Below, in pieces: positions 1-8,267 of a stretch of DNA of 26,857 nucleotides. The notes below the pieces were generated by a model. It was not told the DNA's origin. It worked only from the letters and a program-made list of their open reading frames with translations, and ran no database searches. This DNA comes from JANQLU01 sp964434955. GTDB lineage: Bacteria; Planctomycetota; Planctomycetia; Pirellulales; Pirellulaceae. Every line of letters begins with the position of its first letter. Positions within the stretch are counted from its first letter, which is position 1. A program made the position numbers and the translations under genes. The stretch is from the NCBI GenBank assembly GCA_964434955.1, contig CAYSXI010000057.1, positions 1 through 26,857 on the forward strand, in the 5' to 3' direction.

Positions 1-85
1 CGTGCCTGGCGCCATACGCCAATTGCCGAAGCGACTCGAGTTTTTCCCGGTGCAGCCGTTGTTCAAACTCGTCGTTGTTCGTCAA
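1..85 (-). CDS. Sensor histidine kinase, N-terminal fragment (runs off left edge)
   Basis: The minus strand is open from position 85 to the window edge. It reads TNNDEFEQRL, then REKLESLRQLAYGARHE. That second stretch is the typical start of the HisKA dimerisation helix in planctomycete kinases, where the phospho-accepting His follows in an HEINNPL-type motif; here the His is the last complete codon visible. An in-frame TAA lies upstream (about 112-114), so the start must be between there and 85. TTG at 85-83 is the best candidate, as no ATG or GTG is available. The gene lies 97 bp downstream of the response regulator on the same strand, so the two are plausible partners, but a terminator separates them. 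Only 28 residues are visible, so the family call rests on a short motif. Confidence 0.55.
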   Translation of the reverse strand, partial: MTNNDEFEQRLHREKLESLRQLAYGARH

Positions 86-114
86 AGTAACACTCAGGCT
101 GTCCGCTAAGGCTT

Positions 115-148
115 AAAAAACAAAAAAGGAGGCGGTGTCGCCTCCTTT
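115..148 (-). terminator. Intrinsic terminator after the response regulator
   Basis: A perfect 10-bp stem (125-134 with 139-148) has a 4-nt loop. On the minus strand it is followed by a U-rich tract (TTTTTTGTTTTTT, about 127-115). It lies between the response regulator stop at 182 and the kinase start at 85, so it should end most regulator transcripts and limit read-through into the kinase. On the plus strand there is no strong T-tract, so it is directional. Confidence 0.85.
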
Positions 149-181
149 GTAACTCTCGTTGCAATTCAAGTTGGTTTGTAA

Positions 182-769
182 TTATCCCGCGGCTGCTGAT
201 TCCATTTCGAGCATGCCCAGGCAGCGATCCAGCAATCGGTCGACCGTGAATGGCTTGTTCATGAAGTCGTTCGCGCCTGCGGCCATCAAATCCGCAATCT
301 TGTCCTGCTCAACCATCCCGGAAATACAAATGATTTTAACCGATTCCATGGTCGAGTCGCTGCGGACGCGCTGGCAAACTTCTTTGCCATTGATATCCGG
401 GAGCATCACGTCCAGGACGACCAGATCCGGCAGGAATTCTTTGACCAACATTCCCGCATCGAAGCCGTTGTTGGCAGTCTTGATTTCAAAACGACCATCC
501 GTTTTGAAAACGTCGACCATCAATTCTACGAGTTCCTCGTCGTCATCAACGATCAGGATCTTGCGCTGACCCGATTCAAGGGCGTCCGTAGGAATTCCGT
601 TCTCTTTCATGAACGCATAAAGCTGATCACGTGGAATTCGACGGAAGCGGCTACCGGGTACGCGAAAACCCTTCAAAGTTCCGTTGTCGAAACAACGAAT
701 AATTGTCTGCTGGCTTACTTTGCAGATCTTCGCCGCTTCACCTGTCGTAAAGACTGTTTTGGTGGTCAT
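182..769 (-). CDS. Response regulator: N-terminal excisionase-type HTH, C-terminal receiver domain
   Basis: A 195-aa cytoplasmic regulator. Residues 6-55 form a MerR/excisionase-type winged HTH (TTGEAAKICKVSQQTIIRCFDNG, then a GSRFRRIPRDQLYAF wing), which binds DNA. Residues 69-188 form a CheY-like receiver with the acidic pocket D75-D77, phospho-acceptor D120 (VVLDVMLPD), S150 and K172 (NKPF). The order is reversed relative to OmpR/NarL regulators, where the receiver comes first. The ATG at 769 is preceded by a good SD (GGGAGAGG), which supports the start. A histidine kinase fragment lies downstream on the same strand and is a likely partner. Target genes are unknown. Confidence 0.88.
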   Translation of the reverse strand: MTTKTVFTTGEAAKICKVSQQTIIRCFDNGTLKGFRVPGSRFRRIPRDQLYAFMKENGIPTDALESGQRKILIVDDDEELVELMVDVFKTDGRFEIKTANNGFDAGMLVKEFLPDLVVLDVMLPDINGKEVCQRVRSDSTMESVKIICISGMVEQDKIADLMAAGANDFMNKPFTVDRLLDRCLGMLEMESAAAG

Positions 770-940
770 GGAACCATCCTCTCCCTAGCGATGGTAGAAC
801 CGGTTGTTTCCAACTCAGGTTCTGCTGCCTCAACATTCAAGACTGCGTCATGTACGTATTCAACACAGATTTCTGTAACTGTTATCTTCGGTAAGATTTG
901 CCATTTCAACCGATCTTGCCGATATTTCCATAACGACCGA

Positions 941-968
941 ATTATATAGGGCCTGAAATCGTGGTCAA
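941..968 (-). promoter_or_regulatory. Sigma70-type promoter for the response regulator
   Basis: On the minus strand, TTGACC (968-963) and a perfect TATAAT (946-941) are separated by 16 bp. The predicted start site near 934 gives a 5' UTR of about 165 nt before the ATG at 769. That is long and could carry regulation, although I see no clear hairpin-plus-U-tract in it. Confidence 0.7.
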
Positions 969-1230
969 GATCGATTTGGTTTTCGTAAGTCCTTTACTCG
1001 TCAGTGTTTGTGTCGATCCGTGTTTTTCTGGCACTTTTTGACCCATCTCGACCAAGCTTCCCAAGGCACCATTTCGGCTTTCATCCATTCCGATCAAAAA
1101 CGCAGGTGAAAGGTCGGCCGTTCCGAGTTTCAAGCTTGCGAACCGAAGCGGATATGGAAATCAGAGTTCCGTCATTTGCGTTGGACTGCTAACTTCCGGA
1201 CCCAATTTGAATCCGGATCCAAGTCTCATC
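969..1230. other. Upstream region of the lipoprotein gene, no gene seen
   Basis: This is the upstream side of the divergent intergenic region between the response regulator and the lipoprotein gene. Short open frames exist on both strands, but none has a convincing RBS, recognisable protein features or a family motif. I found no good sigma70 promoter for the plus-strand lipoprotein. A TGGCAC near 1029-1034 lacks the matching -12 element of a sigma54 promoter. Confidence 0.4.
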
Positions 1231-2001
1231 ATGAACGCTCGAATTTTTTGGCTGTTGCTAATTCCACTGGTTGGATTGGTTGTCGGCTGCGGTACGACCA
1301 CACAACGCGTGGCGACCGAACAACTATTGATTTCTGACGCCGTCGACCGGGCGGTGGAAAGAATCGATTTTCACGCGATTCGCGGGCAGAAAGTATTCTT
1401 GGATATTCAGTACCTGACCGGAATCAAAGGCCCTGGTGTCGTGAACATGAATTATGTCGTTAGTAGCCTTCGGCAGCAGTTGATTGCCGCAAACTGCCAG
1501 ATCCAGGAAAAACGGGAAGATGCGGATGTCATCGTCGAGCCGCGGGTCGGGGCCTTGGGCACCGATGGGCATGAAGTCACCTACGGGATTCCGCAAACCC
1601 AGGCGATATCGTCGGCCGCCGCGCTGCTACCGAATACTCCTCTTCTACCGTCGATTCCCGAAGTCTCCATCGGGCGCAGCGATGCCCAAACCGGGATCGC
1701 AAAGGTTGTTGTGTTTGCTTACCACCGAGAGACTCGGTTGCCCATCTGGCAGTCGGGAGTTTCCAGAGCAGAAAGCACAAGCAAGAACACCTGGTTTATG
1801 GGCGCGGGACCATTCCAACAAGGGAGTATTCACGACGGCCTTCGGTTTGCCGGAGAGGAAATCAAGAAAAAGGAAAAAGAAGAACTGAATTCGCAGAAAG
1901 TCGACTACGCGACCGAGTTCTACTTTCCCAAAGAGAAAATCAAGGAACACGAACAGGTTAAACGTACGGCGGAACTGCCGAAAGAATCAACGAAGAAATA
2001 G
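1231..2001 (+). CDS. Planctomycete lipoprotein of unknown function (DUF6655-like)
   Basis: A 256-aa exported lipoprotein. From the ATG at 1231 the N-terminus is MNARIF followed by a hydrophobic stretch and the lipobox LVVGC, which makes Cys20 the lipidated residue. The mature part begins GTTTQRVATEQ and contains KVFLDIQYL, YVVSSLRQQL and VEPRVGALGTDGHEVTYGIP. I associate this pattern with a family of planctomycete lipoproteins labelled DUF6655, from memory and not checked. The C-terminus is Lys/Glu-rich and probably disordered. A TTG at 1207 is in frame, but starting there would put extra residues before the signal peptide, so ATG 1231 is preferred. The SD is weak. The gene converges on mnmG with a 25-bp gap. 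The biochemical role is unknown. Confidence 0.8.
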   Translation: MNARIFWLLLIPLVGLVVGCGTTTQRVATEQLLISDAVDRAVERIDFHAIRGQKVFLDIQYLTGIKGPGVVNMNYVVSSLRQQLIAANCQIQEKREDADVIVEPRVGALGTDGHEVTYGIPQTQAISSAAALLPNTPLLPSIPEVSIGRSDAQTGIAKVVVFAYHRETRLPIWQSGVSRAESTSKNTWFMGAGPFQQGSIHDGLRFAGEEIKKKEKEELNSQKVDYATEFYFPKEKIKEHEQVKRTAELPKESTKK

Positions 2002-2026
2002 CGAGGACGACTTCACCATCGACCGG

Positions 2027-3844
2027 CTACGCTTTTACTTTTCCGTCGAGAAACAACAGGAGCAATGAAATGTCGGCGGGCGTGATCCCGCTGATTCTTC
2101 CTGCTTGTTCCAGGTTTCGGGGCTGAAAACGGGTCAGTTTTTCCTTGGCTTCGTTTCGAAGATGCGAAATCTTCTGATAATCGAAATCCAAGGGAATGGT
2201 TCTCTGGGCCATTCGCTTTTGTCTTTCGATTTCGGTCGTTTGTCGATCGATGTAGCCCGCGTACTTGATGTCATTGATGAGTTGATCCATGACGGGTTGC
2301 GGCAAGTCTCCGAATTCTGGGGCGGAATCACAAACGGCAGACCATTCCGCGTCCGGTCGTCTCAAGTATTTTTCGATCGTGACTTCGCCAATTCGTTTCT
2401 TGGCAGCAATCTTCTTTGCATCGCTGATTGCGGATTCCTTCTCGGACAATCTTTGCCAGCGCGCTTCTTCGATCAACCCAAATTTCTGGGCCAGCGGCGT
2501 GAGACGTCGATCGGCATTGTCCTGACGCAACATCAATCGATATTCGGCGCGACTCGTGAACATGCGATAGGGCTCGTCAACGCTGCAAGTAACCAAGTCA
2601 TCAATCAGGACACCGATGTAGCCTTCGTTTCGATCCACGATCAACTCGGGCAAGTTAGCAAGTTTCGCGGCGGCATTCGCACCGGCAATCAAACCCTGGG
2701 CTCCGGCTTCCTCGTAACCGGTAGTCCCGTTGATCTGGCCGGCAAAATAGAGGCCTGAAACTGCCTTCGTTTCCAATGTCTGTCTCAGCTGGTCAGGCGG
2801 GCAGAAATCATATTCGACCGCGTAGCCATAGCGCATGATTTCAGCGTTCTCCAGGCCAGGGATAAATTTGAAAATCTGGTCCTGGACGTCCCGCGGAAGA
2901 CTGGTCGAAATCCCGTTGACATAAACTTCGTTCGTTTGCCGTCCCTCGGGTTCAAGGAACAACTGATGACGGTCTTTGTCGGCAAAGCGAACGACCTTGT
3001 CCTCGATGGAAGGGCAATATCGTGGGCCGCTCGAATTGATTTGCCCGGTGTACATCGGGGCCCGTTCCAGGTTGGCCCGAATCACATCGTGAACCTGTTC
3101 GTTGGTGTAGGTGATCCAACAAGGGATTTGTTCGACCTGAAAATCGTCCGACAAAAACGAAAACGGCTGAGGGGATTCATCGCCGGGCTGGATTTCCGTT
3201 TTTTCGAAATCAATGGTTCGCGCGTTCAATCGTGGGGGTGTCCCGGTCTTGAAACGCTCCAGACGAAAATTCAATCGTTGGAGCGCACCACTGATGCCGG
3301 CCGTGGTTCCCTCGCCAGCACGACCCCCGGCCGATTTCGCTTCGCCGGTATGCATGATGGCCTGAAGAAACGTACCGGTCGTCAGAACGACTGCGTTCGC
3401 TCGGTAGTCGGCATCGCCGCGGCAGCGGACCACCGTAATTTTTTGGCCCGAGTCATCGGTCAGGAGGCCTTCGACAATTTCCTGGCGAAGCGTCAGGTTG
3501 GGTTGATCTTCACAAGCAAATTTCACCCAGTTTTGATAGGCCTTCTTATCGGCCTGGGCCCGAGGACTGTGCATCGCCGGACCTTTTCGCAAGTTTAACA
3601 TTCGAAACTGAATGCCGGTCGCGTCGATTGCCTGCCCCATGATTCCGCCCATGGCATCGATTTCACGAACCAGGTGTCCCTTGGCAACGCCACCAATCGC
3701 CGGATTGCAGCTCATCTGACCGACCGTGTCGAGGTTGGTCGTCAGGAGTGCGACGTTGGCACCCATCCGCGCAGCCGCCATCGCCGCCTCGGTTCCTGCG
3801 TGCCCGGCACCAACCACCAATATGTCGAATTGATAACTAACCAT
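2027..3844 (-). CDS. mnmG: tRNA uridine-5-carboxymethylaminomethyl modification enzyme MnmG (GidA)
   Basis: A 605-aa FAD-dependent enzyme. Together with MnmE it installs the (carboxymethyl)aminomethyl group on wobble U34 of certain tRNAs. Visible features are the FAD-binding GAGHAG at residues 12-17, the family signature around C46 (SCNPAIGGVAKGHLVREID), the second conserved Cys in GPRYCPSIEDKV (near residue 274), the NGTTGYEEAAAQG-like motif (here NGTTGYEEAGAQG), and the C-terminal GRISGITPADISLLL used for MnmE contact. The length is slightly below the usual 620-630 aa, but no domain is missing. ATG 3844 directly precedes the FAD fold; the SD is poor. It is last in a same-strand run after two sulfatases, with no functional link evident. 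mnmE is not in the window. Confidence 0.97.
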   Translation of the reverse strand: MVSYQFDILVVGAGHAGTEAAMAAARMGANVALLTTNLDTVGQMSCNPAIGGVAKGHLVREIDAMGGIMGQAIDATGIQFRMLNLRKGPAMHSPRAQADKKAYQNWVKFACEDQPNLTLRQEIVEGLLTDDSGQKITVVRCRGDADYRANAVVLTTGTFLQAIMHTGEAKSAGGRAGEGTTAGISGALQRLNFRLERFKTGTPPRLNARTIDFEKTEIQPGDESPQPFSFLSDDFQVEQIPCWITYTNEQVHDVIRANLERAPMYTGQINSSGPRYCPSIEDKVVRFADKDRHQLFLEPEGRQTNEVYVNGISTSLPRDVQDQIFKFIPGLENAEIMRYGYAVEYDFCPPDQLRQTLETKAVSGLYFAGQINGTTGYEEAGAQGLIAGANAAAKLANLPELIVDRNEGYIGVLIDDLVTCSVDEPYRMFTSRAEYRLMLRQDNADRRLTPLAQKFGLIEEARWQRLSEKESAISDAKKIAAKKRIGEVTIEKYLRRPDAEWSAVCDSAPEFGDLPQPVMDQLINDIKYAGYIDRQTTEIERQKRMAQRTIPLDFDYQKISHLRNEAKEKLTRFQPRNLEQAGRISGITPADISLLLLFLDGKVKA

Positions 3845-3939
3845 GGACCCATATTAATGGAATTCCTTTTCAACGAGTAGTTGCAAAAAGGGCCCGTCGA
3901 TGACGCGCGTTGCACGACTTGCGTTGCCAAGGCGTCGGG

Positions 3940-5469
3940 CTATTTTCCCTTAGGCTTGATCCAGGCCGCGTTAGGTTTTGTCGGGCGTTGGTCAAACGGA
4001 TCGAAAAAACGAACGTTTGCGCCGATGCGATCGTGATCCCCGATGTCCTGCCTGGCCGATTTCACAATCGCATTCAATTTCTCGACAATTTGAGGGTGGC
4101 TCGCCGCGACATTTTTTGTTTCGCCGGGATCCTTCTCAAGATCCACGAGAAATGGCTTTGCGATTTCGCCGTCGTCCCGCGGATGGATATGTCGATTCCT
4201 GGCCTGTGGCCCCAGCCATTCCGGATCTTCTGGTCGCGGGAGAATTAACTTCCATTTGCCCTGTCGAACTGCCTGAAGATGGTTGAGATGAAAGTAAAGA
4301 AAGTGTCTCGACGCGTCTGCTTTTGAAAACTCACCGCGAAGCAAATGCGATATGTCGACGCCATCGATCACGCGATCCTCTGGGATCGAGGCTCCCGACA
4401 GTTTGGCCAATGTTGGAAACAGGTCGATGGTTGCGGCAATCTTGTTGCAAACTTTGCTTGCCGGGATCCTGCCAGGAGCCCAGGCGATCGCTGGCACGCG
4501 AATCCCGCCTTCCCAGGTTGAAACCTTGCCGCTTCGAAGCGGGCCTGCGGAACCGCCATGGTGTTGGGGCAAATCGCCATCGACATAGCCCTTGTTTTTG
4601 ATGAGCCAAGGGCCATTGTCGCTCGTGTAGAAAATCCAGGTATTGTCTTGCAAATTCAATTCCTTGACGGTGTCGACAATCCGCCCGACATTGAAATCGA
4701 TTTCCTCAATAACATCGCCATACAACCCCCGCTTGGATTGGTTGCGAAATTTATCCGATGCGGCCAAGCGTGTGTGTGGCATGGTGTGTGGCACATAGAC
4801 GAAAAATGGTTTTTCTTTGTTTCGCTTCATGAATGCGATTGCTTCGTCCGTGTATCGTTGCGTCAACTTCGCCATCGCCGCTTTTTTCTCGATGCACTCG
4901 TCGTTTCGGTAAAGATCAACAAATCCATCATTGCTCGTCGGCGTACCGAAAAAGTAGTCGAATCCTTGCTGGTTTGGCATCAAGTCTTTGAAGAAGCCAC
5001 GTTGCGAATGTTTGGCCAAGTCCCATTTTCCAAAGCAACCAGTTTGATAGCCAGCGGTCTTCAGGACTTCGGCGATCGTAATTTCTTTTGAGTGCAAATG
5101 GGGGTGCATGTTCTTGCGATTGCCGCGTTCGGCAACGCGCGGAGGGTAGCAGCCCGTCATTAGTGCCGCGCGCGAGGGACCACAAATCGTTTGGGCATAA
5201 AAGTCGGTGAAACGAATGCCTTCCGAAGCCAGGCGATCCAGGTTGGGAGTGCGAATCTTTTTCGAACCGTAGCAGCCGATATCTTCAAATCCTTGGTCGT
5301 CCGCGAGGATAACAATGAAGTTAGGGCGTTTGGTTTCGTTCGCCATCAACTGGCCTGACGGAAGCAGTCGATCGATCGAGATCAACGAAACCGTCAAAAG
5401 AAGAATGGCAATCGTAGCGGATCGAGATAATTGGAACGCCAAAACAGGGTGGATTTTGTTTTCAATCAC
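3940..5469 (-). CDS. Secreted sulfatase (S1 / alkaline phosphatase superfamily), FGly type
   Basis: A sulfate ester hydrolase of about 509 aa, exported by a signal peptide (hydrophobic core about residues 17-32). Motifs include the metal-binding DD in ILADDQGF (57-58), the formylglycine signature CGPSR with C96 as the residue to be oxidised, PHTMPHT, the metal-binding DNG, and GKVSTWEGGIRVP. In the segment that is usually GKWHLG the protein has GKWDLA, so the conserved catalytic His is Asp150. Start choice: GTG 5469 has an SD-like AAGAGAA and gives a normal signal peptide. ATG 5529 or TTG 5532 would overlap the upstream sulfatase and add about 20 polar residues. Substrate is unknown, plausibly a sulfated polysaccharide. 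It forms a tandem pair with the next sulfatase. An FGly-generating enzyme is not present here. Confidence 0.93.
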   Translation of the reverse strand: MIENKIHPVLAFQLSRSATIAILLLTVSLISIDRLLPSGQLMANETKRPNFIVILADDQGFEDIGCYGSKKIRTPNLDRLASEGIRFTDFYAQTICGPSRAALMTGCYPPRVAERGNRKNMHPHLHSKEITIAEVLKTAGYQTGCFGKWDLAKHSQRGFFKDLMPNQQGFDYFFGTPTSNDGFVDLYRNDECIEKKAAMAKLTQRYTDEAIAFMKRNKEKPFFVYVPHTMPHTRLAASDKFRNQSKRGLYGDVIEEIDFNVGRIVDTVKELNLQDNTWIFYTSDNGPWLIKNKGYVDGDLPQHHGGSAGPLRSGKVSTWEGGIRVPAIAWAPGRIPASKVCNKIAATIDLFPTLAKLSGASIPEDRVIDGVDISHLLRGEFSKADASRHFLYFHLNHLQAVRQGKWKLILPRPEDPEWLGPQARNRHIHPRDDGEIAKPFLVDLEKDPGETKNVAASHPQIVEKLNAIVKSARQDIGDHDRIGANVRFFDPFDQRPTKPNAAWIKPKGK

Positions 5470-5509
5470 GTTGAGTTCTCTTGTCGATGATTTGCGGCGA
5501 ACCAAAAAA

Positions 5510-7108
5510 TCAATGGTTCCAGTTGTCATCAATGATCTTCTGGATCTTCGGGTAGCGCTCGTCGGTTTCCTTTAATTCCTGACGGACGTTTTTGAGCTCC
5601 AATTTGAGTTTTGAAATAACATCTTGGTAGCGTGGGTTGTAATAAAGGTTCTGCATTTCAAAGGGGTCGGTTTTCAGGTCGTAGAGTTCCCAGGCAACCG
5701 GTGTCCGGAGACTCGTATCGTCGGGCTTACAGCCGTAAAAGAAGATCAGCTTGTAGCGTTCGTCACGGACGCCGAAATGCGCTGGCACCCGCAATCGATG
5801 GGCCATATGCATCCAATATCGATAGTAAGTCACCTTTCGCCAGTCTTTTGGCGGAGCCGCATCCTTTCGGATTCCTGCCGCAAAGCTACGACCTTGCATG
5901 TACTTGGGCGTTTCCTCGGCTCCCGCAATCTCCAAAAGCGTCGGTGCGAAGTCCGTATTGTTGATTAGCCAATGGTTGGTTGACCCAGCATTGATTTTTT
6001 TTGGCCAATGCATGATGAAGGGCATGCGAAAGGCTTCTTCATACATCCAACGCTTGTCCATCAAGTCGTGTTCGCCGAGAAAGAAGCCTTGGTCGCCAGT
6101 GTAAACAATCAATGTGTTTTCCAGTTGCCCTTCGTCGCGCAGGAAGGCAATCAGTCGTTTGACGTTGTCGTCAACGCCTTTGACGCAACGTAAATACCTC
6201 TTCAGATAGGCCTGGTAATTCGCTTTCGTGTAGGCCCTTGATTCGAGTTCGGGATCAATTTTAAGTCTCCGGCCCAATTGCCAACTTTCATGTCCCTTTG
6301 CCAATCCGGAGCCGAATCCACGACTCGCGACCGAGCCGAATCCCTTGGCTGGCTGATCGTGCAAGTTGTCGGGTTCGGGAATCTCGACATCTTCCAAGTA
6401 TTCGTTGTATCGCGGCGCGTTTTGGAACATGTCGTGGGGTGCTTTAAAATGGTGCATCAAGAAAAATGGGCGTTCGCGATCCCATGATTCCTTTAGCCAT
6501 TTCAAACTGATGTCCGTGATGGCGTCCGAGGAATGTTTATCTTTTGTGCGGATGGTATTTTGGGGCCACGGCCTTTCGCCCCGAATGCGGAAGACCGGGT
6601 TGAAGTACTTTCCTTGGCCGGGCAGGACGCAATAGTAGTCGAAAGCTGCCGGTTCTTTTCGTAAATGCCATTTGCCGATCATCGCCGTTTGGTAGCCTGC
6701 CTTTTTCATTTCAATTGGCAAGAACTGACGCTTTGGCGGAATGTTGCCGGTTAAATCAAGCACACCATTGGTTTGCGGATATTGTCCGGTGATGATGCTG
6801 GCGCGACTGGGTGTGCAGATTGAGTTGTTGCAATAGACGCGGTCGAAGCGCATCCCATTTTTGGCAAGCGCATCGATGTTCGGTGTCGGGTTAAGCTTGG
6901 CCAAACGGCTCTTGTACGCGCCGATTGCCTGCGTCGTGTGATCGTCCGACATGATGAACAAAATATTTGGTCGATCGATTTTCCTGACGGTAGCGGCCTT
7001 GTTTGATTCGACGGCCCTCGATTGAGCTCGAGCGGACCCATCGAAAAAGGTGATCCCAAATATCCAAACGCAGAGAATGAAAATTGATTGCGGGATTGCG
7101 CGATTCAT
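5510..7108 (-). CDS. Secreted sulfatase, iduronate-2-sulfatase/heparan-sulfatase-like
   Basis: A 532-aa exported sulfatase. The signal peptide is about residues 1-28 with an SARAQS cleavage region. The metal-binding DD is at 55-56 (IMSDDHTTQ), the FGly signature CTPSR has C98 and R102, GKWHLR carries K146 and H148, and FKAPHDMF and YTGDQGFFLGEHD follow. The QGFFLGEHDLMDKRWMYEE region resembles the iduronate-2-sulfatase and bacterial choline-sulfatase-like branches; the exact subfamily is uncertain. ATG 7108 is preceded by a strong SD (GGAGGAAACGGC), so the start is secure. It lies 40 bp upstream of the second sulfatase (by its GTG start) and they are probably co-transcribed. The two proteins are clearly different, which suggests sequential action on one sulfated glycan. 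Confidence 0.94.
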   Translation of the reverse strand: MNRAIPQSIFILCVWIFGITFFDGSARAQSRAVESNKAATVRKIDRPNILFIMSDDHTTQAIGAYKSRLAKLNPTPNIDALAKNGMRFDRVYCNNSICTPSRASIITGQYPQTNGVLDLTGNIPPKRQFLPIEMKKAGYQTAMIGKWHLRKEPAAFDYYCVLPGQGKYFNPVFRIRGERPWPQNTIRTKDKHSSDAITDISLKWLKESWDRERPFFLMHHFKAPHDMFQNAPRYNEYLEDVEIPEPDNLHDQPAKGFGSVASRGFGSGLAKGHESWQLGRRLKIDPELESRAYTKANYQAYLKRYLRCVKGVDDNVKRLIAFLRDEGQLENTLIVYTGDQGFFLGEHDLMDKRWMYEEAFRMPFIMHWPKKINAGSTNHWLINNTDFAPTLLEIAGAEETPKYMQGRSFAAGIRKDAAPPKDWRKVTYYRYWMHMAHRLRVPAHFGVRDERYKLIFFYGCKPDDTSLRTPVAWELYDLKTDPFEMQNLYYNPRYQDVISKLKLELKNVRQELKETDERYPKIQKIIDDNWNH

Positions 7109-7138
7109 GCCGTTTCCTCCGAGTTTTGTAGCGAAACG

Positions 7139-7167
7139 ATTATCACGAATTTTGGCGCGAAAAACAA
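7139..7167 (-). promoter_or_regulatory. Candidate sigma70 promoter for the sulfatase pair
   Basis: On the minus strand, TTGTTT (7167-7162) and GATAAT (7144-7139) are 17 bp apart, just after the nnrD stop and 30 bp before the sulfatase ATG. The -10 is good (5/6); the -35 is weak (3/6). It would let the sulfatases be transcribed separately from nnrD. Confidence 0.4.
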
Positions 7168-7171
7168 AGGA

Positions 7172-8176
7172 CTAGAATCCTTGTTCCAATCGGTACTTTT
7201 CCAAAGCCGTCGGGATCTGTTGAAGGATATCCGTCGCGATCAGGCTGGCTTGTCCCAGTTTCTCGGCACCCAGATCTCCGGCGAGACCGTGGATTTGTAC
7301 CGCGAAAGGCACCGCAGTTTTTGCGGGAATTCCTTGGGCCAGCAACGAGGCAATGCAGCCAGTGAGAACATCCCCGGATCCGGCGGTGGCCATTCCAGGA
7401 TTGCCAGTGGAATTTTTGCTCGCGTCACCCTTTCGAATGACAAGCGTTTCATGCCCTTTGAGGACAAAGGTTGTTTCGAATTCGCGACTGTGGGCTTCGC
7501 AAGCCTGTTTCATGGAGTCTCGATTGCCGCCGCACTGAGGGAAAAGGCGTTGGCATTCGCCCGGGTGGGGAGTCAAAACTGCGTTTCCACTTAGCCGGGC
7601 TTGCTCGGATAAAGGGGCGATTGCATTGAGCCCATCGGCATCGATCACCAGTGGGCAGGTCGCGGCTTCAATCACCTGAGCGACCAAATCCTTGATTTTG
7701 TTGCTTTGTCCCAAGCCCGGTCCGATCGCAATGCAATCGGCCCACTCAATTTGGTCTTCTAGGCGGGAAACCGACTCGTTGATCAAACCTTCACCGTCAG
7801 CTTGGAGCGGAAAGGTCATCAGGCAGGGCTCGAAATGTTGGGCGGCTTGTGTGGCGTTTTCGACGCTGGCGATCCGAACGAGCCCAGCCCCGAAACGCAA
7901 TGCCGCCAAACCCGCGAGGGCGACAGCTCCCGGCATGTTCTGCGAGCCGCCAATTATCAGGCATCGCCCATAGTCACCCTTATGGCTGTCCGGCCTGCGA
8001 TCAAAGAAAGACTTTAGGTCCTCAGGTTTCTGGTGCGGCTCAGATTCTTCCGATCTTGATTCGGTGGACGAATTCTCGGCTCGTTTGCTGCTCAACGCCT
8101 GGGCACTGAACTCCTCAAGCGTCAATCTCCCGGCGCGGAATAACTTGGCAGCTTTCTCAAATTGGTTTCGATTCAT
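7172..8176 (-). CDS. nnrD: ADP-dependent (S)-NAD(P)H-hydrate dehydratase
   Basis: This repairs NAD(P)HX, the hydrated damage form of NAD(P)H, using ADP. The ribokinase-like YjeF C-terminal/CARKD domain spans about residues 54-330. Motifs are GDYGRCLIIGGS, MPGAVALAGLAALRFGAGLV, the IGPGLG loop, DADGLN, LTPHPGE and the nucleotide-binding NPGMATAGSGDVLTG. The N-terminal epimerase half (NnrE), fused in many bacteria, is absent. Instead there is a helix of about 33 residues (FEKAAKLFRAGRLTLEEFSA) and a Ser/Glu-rich linker. ATG 8176 is chosen over the in-frame TTG at 8212, although neither has a good SD. It is divergent from argG with 91 bp between starts. Confidence 0.93.
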   Translation of the reverse strand: MNRNQFEKAAKLFRAGRLTLEEFSAQALSSKRAENSSTESRSEESEPHQKPEDLKSFFDRRPDSHKGDYGRCLIIGGSQNMPGAVALAGLAALRFGAGLVRIASVENATQAAQHFEPCLMTFPLQADGEGLINESVSRLEDQIEWADCIAIGPGLGQSNKIKDLVAQVIEAATCPLVIDADGLNAIAPLSEQARLSGNAVLTPHPGECQRLFPQCGGNRDSMKQACEAHSREFETTFVLKGHETLVIRKGDASKNSTGNPGMATAGSGDVLTGCIASLLAQGIPAKTAVPFAVQIHGLAGDLGAEKLGQASLIATDILQQIPTALEKYRLEQGF

Positions 8177-8267
8177 CGGAAACAAAGGCACCGGTTCTAT
8201 CCGAACTGGCAACTCAAAAATACAATGTGGTTTTCAATCGTTTGACGTTTTAACAGATTCCAACGCC

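Noticed and set aside
2..109. Plus-strand open frame at the left edge
   Set aside because: The opposite strand gives a much better match, the start of a histidine kinase HisKA domain.
1029..1044. Sigma54 promoter before the lipoprotein
   Set aside because: TGGCAC is present, but the -12 TTGC element is missing at the right distance.
942..1133. 63-aa open frame on the minus strand upstream of the response regulator
   Set aside because: Its 3' end runs into the sigma70 promoter, it has no SD and no recognisable protein features.
3845..3939. Terminator between the second sulfatase and mnmG
   Set aside because: GC-rich inverted segments and a short T run exist on the minus strand, but I could not build a convincing stem directly before the T run.
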